DNA of 28,637 nt from CAZMHN01 sp964566145. GTDB taxonomy: Bacteria > Patescibacteriota > Patescibacteriia > Veblenbacterales > UBA10138. The notes beneath the pieces are model-generated. The model was given only the letters and a program-made list of their open reading frames with translations, was not told the DNA's origin and did not search any database. Position numbers and translations under genes: made by a program. Shown here one piece after another: positions 5,788-13,777 of this stretch (its first letter is position 1; the number at the start of each line of letters is the position of its first letter). Where the stretch lies: positions 1 to 28,637 of the forward strand of contig CAZMHN010000010.1 in NCBI GenBank assembly GCA_964566145.1. The letters are read 5' to 3'.

Positions 5788-6861
5788 CTAGGCCAGCTCC
5801 AATGCCAGCGCCGCCTGCTTTATAAGCGACACTACGATAGGCGGCGGCAATAAACTGTAGCTGTCAACACCTTCATCGTCTTTAATGATCCAGGGCGACT
5901 CCTTTATTTTTACGTTGCCGGAGGATTCTCGCTCATAGTCATAAGCGGGGGTAATTTCGTAATTGGATACATTATCATCTGCCGACAATACTGGTATTGA
6001 ATTCCTCAAGTATATTTTGGGAATTCCATGCAATTTCAACAGTTGCCGCATGATTTTATCGTCAGTTTCCAGACGCTCTCGTATTGGCTCTATCCCCAAT
6101 TCATCGCCCTGCTTCGGCGCCATTCTGGCTCCTTGGCAACCCGGATTGTCGCACTTCAGATAAAACTGCTTGGTGGCCTCGTCGTAGCCGACCTCTTTGG
6201 TTGCCATAAGCTTTAAGCTTCTGGGGGTTTTGCATATGGGGCAGACCACGCGGTACTTGATACGCTCACTAATGACCGTATTGGGCAAACTGATAAACAC
6301 CAAAAAATCAGGGTCGTCACGATAACCGATAATTTCCTTCAGATATAATGAATAACTTAATTGATCCAATGCTCGAGGGAAGCCATCAATAAAAATGGCC
6401 TGGCGAGGACGTTTACTAATCTCGTACTTTATCAAAGCTAGGATAAGCTCAGAAGAAATCAGGGACGATTGACTGCGGCCAAGAATCAAATCTATCGTCT
6501 CTTCCGGGGAATGATAGCCTCGATAATTCTTTTTCAGAAAATCAACAAGCTGACCTTGGCCAGCCTTGGTTTCTACTAATGTGTGGGCATCACGTACAAT
6601 ATCGCCTATAGACACATGGCCGACCCTATCGCTGCCTATGGCCTCCATGAATAATTTTGAATATGTCCCTTTGCCTGAATTCTTCTTACCCAACAAATAA
6701 GCAACGAAGGTTTTACCTTCTGCCAGATATTTCCTAATAGCTTCAATCTCTGGTCCAGCCTTTAGGGCAAAATACTGCGCCCGCGCTGACGGGTCACTCA
6801 AATCAAAAGGCCGGTCACCATCAATCTTGGTCTTAGCTATGGGAAAATCATTGAGCTCCAT
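5788..6861 (-). CDS. Enlarged adenylate-kinase-like nucleotide kinase
   Basis: 357 aa against about 215 for ordinary adenylate kinases. The core shows a P-loop GKKNSGKGT (58-66), the NMP-domain SIGDIVR (84-90), IDGFPR (158-163), and a lid insertion with CPIC (207-210) and CDNPGC (237-242) that looks like a four-Cys zinc site. About 50 extra residues precede the P-loop and about 75 follow the usual end. The canonical GxPGxGK P-loop is altered (Asn-Ser for Pro-Gly). Base use is visibly richer in A/T than in neighbouring genes, suggesting separate origin. It likely phosphorylates a nucleoside monophosphate or related substrate. The true housekeeping adk is not in the window, so a specialised role is possible. 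Confidence 0.75.
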   Translation of the reverse strand: MELNDFPIAKTKIDGDRPFDLSDPSARAQYFALKAGPEIEAIRKYLAEGKTFVAYLLGKKNSGKGTYSKLFMEAIGSDRVGHVSIGDIVRDAHTLVETKAGQGQLVDFLKKNYRGYHSPEETIDLILGRSQSSLISSELILALIKYEISKRPRQAIFIDGFPRALDQLSYSLYLKEIIGYRDDPDFLVFISLPNTVISERIKYRVVCPICKTPRSLKLMATKEVGYDEATKQFYLKCDNPGCQGARMAPKQGDELGIEPIRERLETDDKIMRQLLKLHGIPKIYLRNSIPVLSADDNVSNYEITPAYDYERESSGNVKIKESPWIIKDDEGVDSYSLLPPPIVVSLIKQAALALELA

Positions 6862-6897
6862 AAACGTGCTTGAATAATAACTGCTATTGAATATTGA

Positions 6898-7275
6898 CTA
6901 CTTAAGTAAAGCTCTCACCTTATCCACTATCTCCATCGGCGTCTGGTTTGCCTTCACGAAATAATCGTTGGCTCCCAGGGCCTTGCCCTTCTTGATGTCC
7001 TCTTCCTGGGCCAGGTTCGTCAGCATGATGATGGGCGTTTTGGCGAATGCCTTCTCCGCCCGTAGCTGTTGCAGGGCGTTGAACCCGTCCAGCTTAGGCA
7101 TCATCACGTCCAAAAGGATGGCGTGAGGCTTCTTATCCCTGGCCAGCGTTAGGGCCTCTTCGCCGTTACCGGCGCGCACCACTACGAACCCTTCGGCCTC
7201 GAACTTGGCCGCATACATGTCGGAGAGGAGGGCGTCGTCTTCGGCTATCAGTACTGTGTACTTCATGGTTGACAT
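6898..7275 (-). CDS. Stand-alone response regulator receiver protein
   Basis: 125 aa from the ATG at 7273-7275 (a second ATG at 7266 is equally possible; a GTG at 7296 also keeps the frame). A CheY-like receiver domain fills the protein: AEDD acidic pair (13-14), phospho-acceptor Asp in LLDVMMP (about 56), a MLTN Thr region and the conserved Lys near 106. There is no output domain, so it works by protein contact, probably with a histidine kinase elsewhere. A promoter with extended -10 lies 27-54 nt upstream. No ribosome site is seen. Confidence 0.85.
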   Translation of the reverse strand: MSTMKYTVLIAEDDALLSDMYAAKFEAEGFVVVRAGNGEEALTLARDKKPHAILLDVMMPKLDGFNALQQLRAEKAFAKTPIIMLTNLAQEEDIKKGKALGANDYFVKANQTPMEIVDKVRALLK

Positions 7276-7301
7276 AATGGGTACTGGTGAATGCACGAGC
7301 T

Positions 7302-7329
7302 ATGGTAGCACAATTGGCCGATGAGGCAA
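7302..7329 (-). promoter_or_regulatory. Promoter of the response regulator
   Basis: TTGCCT (7324-7329) and TACCAT (7302-7307) with a 16-bp spacer and a TGC extended -10. The same TGCTACCAT appears in the promoter at 21105-21133. Confidence 0.5.
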
Positions 7330-7331
7330 GG

Positions 7332-8171
7332 CTAAGGCCTTGTCCACCTCGCGCCGTCGCTTTCGAAGCGGATATCGCCATCCTGATCGGTACGCAGTAC
7401 CGCGGGGACCAGGCGCGTGAGACGCAGGATCACATCCTCGTGCGGATGGCCGAACCGGTTATCCGCCCCAACGGAGACAACGGCCGTCTCAGGCGACACG
7501 GCGCGGATGAATTCCTCGCTCGAGGACGTGCGGCTACCCTGGTGCGCCACTTTCAGAAGCTGGGCTTTGACGTCGGCACCTGAAGCCAGAAGTGAAGCTT
7601 CGTTCTCTATGGGCGTGTCGCCGGTGAACAGCACAGCCGTACTGCCGTAGACTATCCGGCTCACGATGGAAGTGGCGTTGAGGTCGCTCGTGCGCGCGCC
7701 GGCGTAAGACATCGCCGGCCACAACACCTCAAGCCTAGCGCCTGCCCCTATATCAAAACGCTGTCCGGCCCTGGCAATGGTCACCGGTATGTCCTGCTCG
7801 CGCACAAGCTCAAGGAACGCGATATACTCCGGCGTCGTATGCGTCGCGTCCGTCATGAGTACATGCTTCACCCGGTACCTTTGAAGCACGTAAGCGAGGC
7901 CGGCCAGGTGGTCGGCGTGCGGGTGCGACAGCACCACAAGGTCCAGAGTACGGACGCCGAACGGCAAAGCCTGCCCGAGTTTTGTAAGCACGGCGCGGCT
8001 CGGTCCGCCGTCGATGAGCACAAACGTCCTATCCGGCGTGGTCACGAGCGCGGAATCACCCTGACCCACGTCGAAGAACGTAACGGAGAAAGCAACCGGC
8101 TGGCGGCCGGCGACAAGCCACGCCGCTACGATGACAAACGCCAGGGCAAGCGCAAAACGCATCCGCTTCAT
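7332..8171 (-). CDS. ComEC-type metallo-beta-lactamase domain protein
   Basis: 279 aa. One N-terminal membrane segment (about 5-22) is followed by a metallo-beta-lactamase fold: FFDVGQGDS (32-40), the metal motif HPHADH (83-88), FTGDT, and a VAHQGS motif near the C-terminal half. This matches the extracytoplasmic nuclease-like domain that in most bacteria is fused to the C-terminus of ComEC. Its start overlaps the end of the membrane-channel gene by 4 nt, so the two ComEC parts are made from one mRNA. It likely processes incoming DNA during uptake. Confidence 0.85.
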   Translation of the reverse strand: MKRMRFALALAFVIVAAWLVAGRQPVAFSVTFFDVGQGDSALVTTPDRTFVLIDGGPSRAVLTKLGQALPFGVRTLDLVVLSHPHADHLAGLAYVLQRYRVKHVLMTDATHTTPEYIAFLELVREQDIPVTIARAGQRFDIGAGARLEVLWPAMSYAGARTSDLNATSIVSRIVYGSTAVLFTGDTPIENEASLLASGADVKAQLLKVAHQGSRTSSSEEFIRAVSPETAVVSVGADNRFGHPHEDVILRLTRLVPAVLRTDQDGDIRFESDGARWTRP

Positions 8172-9604
8172 ACCGGCCGTCGCTTATATAGGCGCCACCA
8201 GGCTCCCCCGCCGGCCAGCGCCAGGAGACAAGCCCACCACGTGACGGCTCCGGCCGCGGCCCAGGGCAGGGCGGCCAGCGCTCGGGCCACGAACAATATG
8301 TAGGACAAAATCAGCGTCAGCGCCCAGCCGACCGCGGCTGACAGGAACTCGGCGTAAGGCACGAAGCTAAGGGCCAGCGCGGACAGCCCCGCGCCGTAAA
8401 CCAGCGCCACGGTCGGAGCTATGAGGAGATTGGCGAACGGGCTCACGACGGATACCGTGCCTACACCCAGCCAGATGACGGGCAGGGTGGCTAAAGTGGC
8501 CGCCAGCGTCTGAGCCGCGGCTTCCCGCAATCCCCAGCGCTCAGGCACGAACCCCAAACGCGTTGCCAGCCTGGGGGCCAGACAGAGCAGTCCGGCCATG
8601 GCGGCGAACGACAGCTGGAACCCTAGGTTTGCGGCCAAGGCCGGCTGGAACATAAGCATGACTGCCGCGGTGCCCAGGAGCAGATTGGCGCGGTCGGCCG
8701 CGCGCGACCCCAGGCGGCCCACGGCCACCAGCGCGGCCATGATGGCGGCCCGTACGACCGCCGGTTCCGCTCCGGTGAACACCACGAATAACGGCAGAAC
8801 CATGAGCACTGCGAAGGTAGCACTCCGGCGCCACAGACCCGCGCCGATGAGAAGCCAGAACAGTATGCCCGTGAACACCATAACGTTGTACCCGGACACG
8901 GCCAGGAGATGGGTGGTACCGGTGCGCCTGAAATCGTCTGTAATTTCCCGCGGCAACCCGCCGTCGTCGCCCCACAGCATGCCGGTGGCCAGGGTCACGT
9001 AAGGCTCAGCCACCAGACCTTGCAGCCTGCGACCGGCCTCGCGCCTCAAGCTGAGCAGGCGGCCGCGCAGGCTCGGAGCGGCCGTCCGGACCAGGGCAAG
9101 TTCGGGGAACGCACATTCCCGCTCAATTCCCTGCCGGCGGTACCCGTCGAACGACACTGCGGCAATCTCCTGACAATCAACCCGAACAGCGTCTCCGTAG
9201 TTAAAGCCCGGCAAAGGCCTGGCCGTAAGGAGCACCCGCGCGCCGGCGGGGACCTTGGCTTCAACCACGTAGCGAACCGCTTTCTCGGAAATGCGGGGAG
9301 CTTCCGCGATAACGGCCGTGAAAGTTTGCGCTCCGGTGAAGGAGCCCGCCTGAAGCGGCGCGGGCAGGAAACTGACGCGCAGGAGCATGAGCATCAGGCC
9401 GGCGACAGCAGTGAACTGACGTCGCAGGACGGGCAGTTTCCAGGCGCAGGCCAGCGCCGCTATGGCGGCAACGGCCGGCCAGGCCGCAGGCCACGCGGCC
9501 AGGCCGCGTACGGCCGCGACCAGGACAACGCCGCCCGCGAACCATCGGAACAGCACGGCGGGCGGAAAGCTCAGTTCCTCGCTGACCCGGCCTCCCCAAG
9601 CCAT
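8168..9604 (-). CDS. comEC: ComEC/Rec2 membrane channel (competence domain)
   Basis: 478 aa with about ten hydrophobic segments. Two N-terminal helices are followed by a soluble OB-like region (residues about 75-180), then the Competence domain with the characteristic TTHLLAVSGYNV segment near residue 232. This is the DNA-transport channel of natural transformation. The usual C-terminal beta-lactamase domain is absent here and encoded by the next gene, overlapping by 4 nt (8168-8171). The prfB stop lies 15 nt upstream. Type IV pilus and ComEA partners are not in the window. Confidence 0.85.
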   Translation of the reverse strand: MAWGGRVSEELSFPPAVLFRWFAGGVVLVAAVRGLAAWPAAWPAVAAIAALACAWKLPVLRRQFTAVAGLMLMLLRVSFLPAPLQAGSFTGAQTFTAVIAEAPRISEKAVRYVVEAKVPAGARVLLTARPLPGFNYGDAVRVDCQEIAAVSFDGYRRQGIERECAFPELALVRTAAPSLRGRLLSLRREAGRRLQGLVAEPYVTLATGMLWGDDGGLPREITDDFRRTGTTHLLAVSGYNVMVFTGILFWLLIGAGLWRRSATFAVLMVLPLFVVFTGAEPAVVRAAIMAALVAVGRLGSRAADRANLLLGTAAVMLMFQPALAANLGFQLSFAAMAGLLCLAPRLATRLGFVPERWGLREAAAQTLAATLATLPVIWLGVGTVSVVSPFANLLIAPTVALVYGAGLSALALSFVPYAEFLSAAVGWALTLILSYILFVARALAALPWAAAGAVTWWACLLALAGGGAWWRLYKRRPV

Positions 9605-9619
9605 AACCGCGAAGCGCCC

Positions 9620-10727
9620 TTAGGTGCCCGTCACCAGCTGCCTCAGCCTGGCCTCAATAAACGGCAGAAGGTCTCCGTTCAGTACGCCGTCGGTCCGGTT
9701 CGTCTCGTGCTCGGTCCGGTGGTCCTTCACCATTTGGTACGGGTGCAGAACGTACGAACGCGCCTGATTGCCCCACTCAGCGCTCTTGTATTCGCCCCGG
9801 AGCTTCTGCTTCTCGGCCTGCTGTTCGTGCCATTTCATCTGCCATAGTTTGGCTCTGAGATACTTCAGGGCTTGTTCCTTGTTCTGAGTCTGCGACCGTT
9901 CGTTCTGGCATTGCACGGTAATGCCTGTCGGCAGGTGCACGATGCGCACCGCCGAGTAGGTGGTGTTCACGCTCTGGCCGCCGTGCCCGCCCGACATGAA
10001 CGTATCGATGCGCAGATCCTTCGGGTCTATTTCCATATCCACAACGTCCGGCAGTTCCGGCAGCACCTCCACAAGCGCGAACGACGTATGGCGCATCTTC
10101 TCGGCGTCAAACGGAGAAATGCGCACCAGACGGTGCACCCCGGCTTCACACTTGAGATAGCCGTAAGCGTAGACACCCGTAACTTTTATGAGCACGCTCT
10201 TGATGCCGGCCTCCTGGCCTTTTGATTCGTCCAGCACCTCGGCGCTCCAGCCCTGCTGTTCCGCGAACCTCAGATACATCCTGAGAAGCATCTCGGCCCA
10301 GTCCTGCGCGTCCGTGCCGCCGGCGCCGGCGTGGACGGCCAGAAGCGCCGGCCGGTCGTCATACTCCTGCGCCAGGAGCTTCCTGAATTCCAGCTTAGTG
10401 AGGCGCTCGGCAAGCGACGCGTACTGCCGCTCAAGCTCGCCGCGAAGGCTCACCGACTGGTCGGTTTGGTCGGCCTCCGCCAGTTCCAGCGCATCCTTCA
10501 CGTCGCGCTCCAATCCCCTGAACTCGGCCAGTTCGCGCGTCAAAGCGTCGTGGCGCTGGGACACCTCCCGGGCCTCGCGTTGGTCCTGCCAAAAGGCAGG
10601 GTCCTGCATGGCTACCTCGAGCGCGCGGGACTCCCTTTCCAGCCTTTCCGGGTCAAAGCCAGTTCCGGGCCGCCTCGACTCGCGCCTTCAGGGCTCGGAG
10701 ATTTCGCACTAGTTCAGCTTCCTGCAT
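9620..10727 (-). CDS. prfB: Peptide chain release factor 2, programmed +1 frameshift
   Basis: RF2 recognises UAA/UGA and releases the peptide. The coding sequence is joined: 24 codons from the ATG at 10725-10727 (GAGGTG ribosome site) end in CTT TGA at 10653-10658, and a +1 shift continues in the frame 10654 to 9620, giving 368 aa, a normal RF2 length. Seen: SPF stop-codon anticodon motif (about 204-206) and GGQ catalytic motif (249-251, in MSGGHGGQ). The shift site CTTTGAC is the classical one. The strong internal Shine-Dalgarno that usually sits just before it is only weakly present (GAGGCGG, further upstream). UGA is thus a stop in this organism. Confidence 0.93.
10652..10658 (-). other. 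prfB programmed +1 frameshift site CTTTGAC
   Basis: The zero frame reads CTT TGA; skipping the T at 10655 gives CTT GAC and the long RF2 frame. The protein upstream and downstream of the site fits RF2 without a gap, so this is recoding and not a sequencing error. Confidence 0.9.
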
Positions 10728-10772
10728 ACACCTCTACGCTATCAAAAACGAGCCAACAGCACAAAGCATTGC

Positions 10773-10778
10773 TATAAT
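10773..10778 (+). promoter_or_regulatory. Extended -10 promoter giving a leaderless mRNA
   Basis: TGC-TATAAT on the plus strand. The expected start of transcription (6-7 nt downstream) coincides with the ATG at 10785. Confidence 0.65.
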
Positions 10779-10784
10779 ATGAAC

Positions 10785-11234
10785 ATGAAAGAACAACCCA
10801 TCACCGGCGGCGGAGTAGGCGTCATGGTCCTAAAAAACGGCCGGGTGCTCCTGGGCTTAAGGAACGCAGACGCAGCCAAAGCCGACAGCGAACTCCGCGG
10901 CGAAGGCACCTGGACCATGCCCGGCGGCAAGATACGCATGGGCGACACGTTCGAACAAACCGCCTCGCGCGAGCTTACCGAAGAAACCGGCTTGGCAGGC
11001 AGAAACTTCAAGGTCATTTCCATTTCCAACGACACCATACCCGGGGTGCAGTTCATCACCATCGGCCTGCTGTGCGAAGACTTCGAAGGCGAACCCAGAG
11101 TGATGGAACCGGAAGAGATAACCGAATGGCGCTGGTTCCCGCTCTCGTCCCTGCCCCAAACCATGTTCCCACCAAGCCGAAAGATGGCAGAAAAATACCT
11201 GTCGAACAAGTTCTACCAACCGAATGACTCGTAA
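10785..11234 (+). CDS. Nudix hydrolase
   Basis: 149 aa. The Nudix box lies at about 48-70 and reads G-x5-D-x7-RELTEETGL, with Asp in place of the first canonical Glu but the REx2EE metal core intact. Opening residues GGGVGVMVLKNGRVLLGLR and the MPGGKI segment fit MutT-like enzymes acting on nucleotide diphosphate derivatives; the exact substrate cannot be told. I chose the second ATG (10785) over the one at 10779 because it matches the leaderless start predicted from TGCTATAAT. It overlaps the next gene by 11 nt, so the two are coupled. Divergent from prfB. Confidence 0.85.
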   Translation: MKEQPITGGGVGVMVLKNGRVLLGLRNADAAKADSELRGEGTWTMPGGKIRMGDTFEQTASRELTEETGLAGRNFKVISISNDTIPGVQFITIGLLCEDFEGEPRVMEPEEITEWRWFPLSSLPQTMFPPSRKMAEKYLSNKFYQPNDS

Positions 11235-11973
11235 AATCATACTCGTCGCCATTGTCGCGTGCGGCGTACTTTGGTGCGCCGGCGTTGTTCGCGCGTCTGA
11301 CCTTGATACTGACGGTGACGGACTGACGGATGAACAGGAAATCAAAGTGTACGCTACAGACCCGAACCTTGCCGACACCGATGCGGACGGGTTCAATGAT
11401 AAGGAAGAACTGGACAAGGGTTACTCCCCCCGCTTCGCTGATAAGAAACTAGTGGAAGCCGATAGCGACAAGGATTATTTGCCTGACGCGTGGGAACTGG
11501 CGCTGGGTACGGGCGTGATGGAGCCTGATTCGGACGGAGACAAGTACCTGGACGGCACCGAAGTGCGGGCCGGGCACGATCCCACGAATCCGGACCCTGC
11601 GGCCAAGCTCGAAAAGCTCATAAGCGTGAACCTGAAAACCCAAACGCTCGCCTACTCCCTGGGCGGCAAGGTGCTGGAGCAGTTCCCCATATCCAGCGGC
11701 TTGCCGCGCACGCCCACGCCCGCGGGCGATTTCGAAGTTCTCCAGAAGCGCCCGGTCGTGCACTACCTCGGTCCGGACTTCGACTTTCCGAACACCAAAT
11801 GGAACCTGAAGTTCAAGAACGGCAGCGCTCTGTCGTACTACGTCCACGGCGCGTACTGGCACAGCGCCTTCGGCAAGCCCAGAAGCCACGGCTGCGTGAA
11901 CGTTTCATACGAGAACATGGAACGGCTCTACACTTGGGCGCAGGTGGGAACCAAGGTTAAAATCAGCAGTTGA
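11224..11973 (+). CDS. Secreted L,D-transpeptidase with calcium-binding repeats
   Basis: 249 aa. Signal peptide (about 1-24) ending near RAS, then three or four thrombospondin-type-3/EF-hand-like repeats (DTDGDGLTD, DTDADGFND, DSDGDKYLD) at 28-115 that bind calcium. A YkuD L,D-transpeptidase domain fills 130-249, with the catalytic signature HG..SHGCVN (H208, S221-H222-G223-C224). It would form 3-3 peptidoglycan crosslinks or attach proteins to the wall, outside the cytoplasmic membrane. The calcium repeats may place it in the wall or switch its activity. It overlaps the Nudix gene and ends at a strong terminator. Confidence 0.88.
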   Translation: MTRKIILVAIVACGVLWCAGVVRASDLDTDGDGLTDEQEIKVYATDPNLADTDADGFNDKEELDKGYSPRFADKKLVEADSDKDYLPDAWELALGTGVMEPDSDGDKYLDGTEVRAGHDPTNPDPAAKLEKLISVNLKTQTLAYSLGGKVLEQFPISSGLPRTPTPAGDFEVLQKRPVVHYLGPDFDFPNTKWNLKFKNGSALSYYVHGAYWHSAFGKPRSHGCVNVSYENMERLYTWAQVGTKVKISS

Positions 11974-11978
11974 CGCCC

Positions 11979-12014
11979 ACAACAAAGCACCCGCGGCCGC
12001 GGGTGCTTTGTTGT
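11979..12014. terminator. Bidirectional terminator, perfect 36-bp palindrome
   Basis: The 18 nt 11979-11996 are the exact reverse complement of 11997-12014. It separates convergent genes. The stem ends in AACAAAG/CTTTGTT, giving a T-containing 3' side in both directions. Confidence 0.85.
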
Positions 12015-12030
12015 GCAGGCTGAAGCCTGG

Positions 12031-13344
12031 CTACTCCGTGAATTCCCCCAAAGTAACGGTCACCTCCTTGGTCTGGCCTTTGGAATACACCTTGAACCTA
12101 ACTGCGTCGCCAGGGTTGTACTTGGACAAAGCTTTCACGAGCGAGTGTTCCTGGTCCACTTCCTGTCCCCCTATCTCCAAAATGATGTCGTTTTCGACTA
12201 ACCCCGCCTTGTCGGCCGGACTGCCCGGCACCACGGCCAGGTCGGCGGTTTGCTGTCCGCGGATTATCAAAGCGCCGTGGTCAACTTCCAGCTTATTGGC
12301 GCCGGCCAGTTCCGGCGTCACGATGACGTAGCGTATGCCCAGGTACGGCCGCACGAGCTTGCCGTACTTCTCGAAAGAACTGACCATGCGCTTGGCCTCG
12401 TTTATGGGAATGGCGAAGCCGATGAGCTGTCCTTCGCGCGACACCGCTGTGTTCATGCCTATGGCTTCGCCCGCAAGGTTCAGCAAAGGCCCGCCGCTGT
12501 TTCCGGGGTTGATGGCGGCATCGGTCTGGAACACTCCTTCCAGCTGTTCCGACTGTCCCTGGTTGTCCCCGGCCACCACATTGCGTCCGATGCCGGAAAT
12601 AACGCCCTTGGTCACCGTGTTGCGGTACTCGCCCAAGGCATTGCCGATGGCTATAACAGTCTGCCCTATCTGCACGCCGTCGGAATCGCCCAAGGCCAAA
12701 GCGGGCAGGCTGGCATCCTGTATCTGCACCAAGGCCATGTCATTCACCGGGTCCCTGGCCACCACTTCGGCCGGGAAGCGCCTGCCGTCGTTCGTCAAAA
12801 CCGTGTACTCGGCTTCTTCGTCTTCCACCACGTGCCGATTCGTCAGAATGAGCCCCCTGTCCTGGTTTATGACGAAGCCGGTGCCGCCGCCCACCTCCTG
12901 CTTTCCCTGAGGCGTCTGTCCTTGTTGCGGGAATACGAAGTTGAAGGGGAAGCCGAAATCAAAGAAACTGTCGAACGGGAACGGGTTTGGGCCCGTGAGA
13001 TTGTATATCTTGGACAGGTCCTTGGTGATGATGATGCTCACCACGGAAGGCGAAGCGCGCTTGACCACGTCGGTCGTGGAGGACTCTTCCTGTATCATGG
13101 TCCTGGATTCGGGCTGGACCGGCGGCGACTGCGGCCCTGCGGGCGCCGGACCAGCGAGCTCGGGAACGCCGATGGCGCGCAGGAGCGTGCCTCCCCACAA
13201 GGTGGCGGCCGCTCCGCCCAGAGCGCCGGTCATGAGCGCCAGTACCAGCGTTACGGCCAAAAACCCGCCGGAGTGCGGCGATTGGCGGTGGGCGTACGGG
13301 GAAACGGAAGTCAACGACTGTTCGTCGCGGTCTTCAATGAACAT
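12031..13344 (-). CDS. HtrA/DegP-like membrane-anchored serine protease
   Basis: 437 aa. A cytoplasmic N-terminus, one membrane helix (about 28-50), a Pro-rich linker, and a trypsin-like domain with the triad H171 (TNRHVV), D202 (NDMALVQI) and S283 (GNSGGPLL). One PDZ domain follows (about 335-437). It degrades or refolds damaged extracytoplasmic proteins. A Phe/Pro-rich insertion (about 120-140) precedes the protease core. No ribosome site precedes the ATG; the gene begins 5 nt after the upstream small membrane-protein gene, so translation is probably coupled. Confidence 0.9.
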   Translation of the reverse strand: MFIEDRDEQSLTSVSPYAHRQSPHSGGFLAVTLVLALMTGALGGAAATLWGGTLLRAIGVPELAGPAPAGPQSPPVQPESRTMIQEESSTTDVVKRASPSVVSIIITKDLSKIYNLTGPNPFPFDSFFDFGFPFNFVFPQQGQTPQGKQEVGGGTGFVINQDRGLILTNRHVVEDEEAEYTVLTNDGRRFPAEVVARDPVNDMALVQIQDASLPALALGDSDGVQIGQTVIAIGNALGEYRNTVTKGVISGIGRNVVAGDNQGQSEQLEGVFQTDAAINPGNSGGPLLNLAGEAIGMNTAVSREGQLIGFAIPINEAKRMVSSFEKYGKLVRPYLGIRYVIVTPELAGANKLEVDHGALIIRGQQTADLAVVPGSPADKAGLVENDIILEIGGQEVDQEHSLVKALSKYNPGDAVRFKVYSKGQTKEVTVTLGEFTE

Positions 13345-13349
13345 AGGAG

Positions 13350-13679
13350 TTACTTTAAGTACTGTTCCAACGTCTTTGAATCAATTCCTGACTTCTGCAG
13401 CTGCTGTATGAGGCTGTCGTTGGTACCGCCCTGCGAAGGCACGCCCAGCAGATCACTGTACGCACCGAACGCCGTCTGCAGGTACGGCTTCAGAAGTATC
13501 ACGCCCCACACCAGCGGCACAATTATAATCAGAAGCTTTATCACGCCGAGCACCTGGCCCCACAGAATGTACCGCCTGGCGCGTTCGGTGGATTCGTAAA
13601 TGCGCCGTGACAGCTCAAGGTTCTCCTCCAAAAGGGCGCGGTCTCGTTCACTGCTGGAAAGGGTTGCGTCTGGTTCCAT
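13350..13679 (-). CDS. Small membrane protein upstream of htrA
   Basis: 109 aa from the ATG at 13677-13679. The N-terminus is acidic and helical (about 1-35), followed by a long hydrophobic segment (about 38-65, one or two membrane passes) and a Gln/Lys-rich tail. The start is supported by an extended -10 (TGC-TATACT) just 7 nt upstream, which makes the mRNA leaderless. Co-transcribed with htrA (5-nt gap), so it may assist or regulate that protease. No family recognised. Confidence 0.65.
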   Translation of the reverse strand: MEPDATLSSSERDRALLEENLELSRRIYESTERARRYILWGQVLGVIKLLIIIVPLVWGVILLKPYLQTAFGAYSDLLGVPSQGGTNDSLIQQLQKSGIDSKTLEQYLK

Positions 13680-13686
13680 AAGCGCC

Positions 13687-13692
13687 AGTATA
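13687..13692 (-). promoter_or_regulatory. Extended -10 promoter, leaderless htrA operon
   Basis: TGC-TATACT on the minus strand, 7 nt before the ATG at 13679. No good -35 box, as usual for extended -10 promoters. Confidence 0.55.
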
Positions 13693-13777
13693 GCACGATG
13701 GACGGACCCGAATCCACGAACGGTACTGCCCACGACAGCGGCCTATTCAGTTACTACAAAGCGGGCGTCAAATTCTT

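Noticed and set aside
10609..10727. prfB as a pseudogene broken by a stop codon
   Set aside because: The in-frame TGA lies in the classical CTTTGAC recoding site and the joined product has normal RF2 length.
12250..13599. 449-codon plus-strand open frame opposite htrA
   Set aside because: Antisense shadow of a clear HtrA gene in GC-rich sequence; no domain, no ribosome site.
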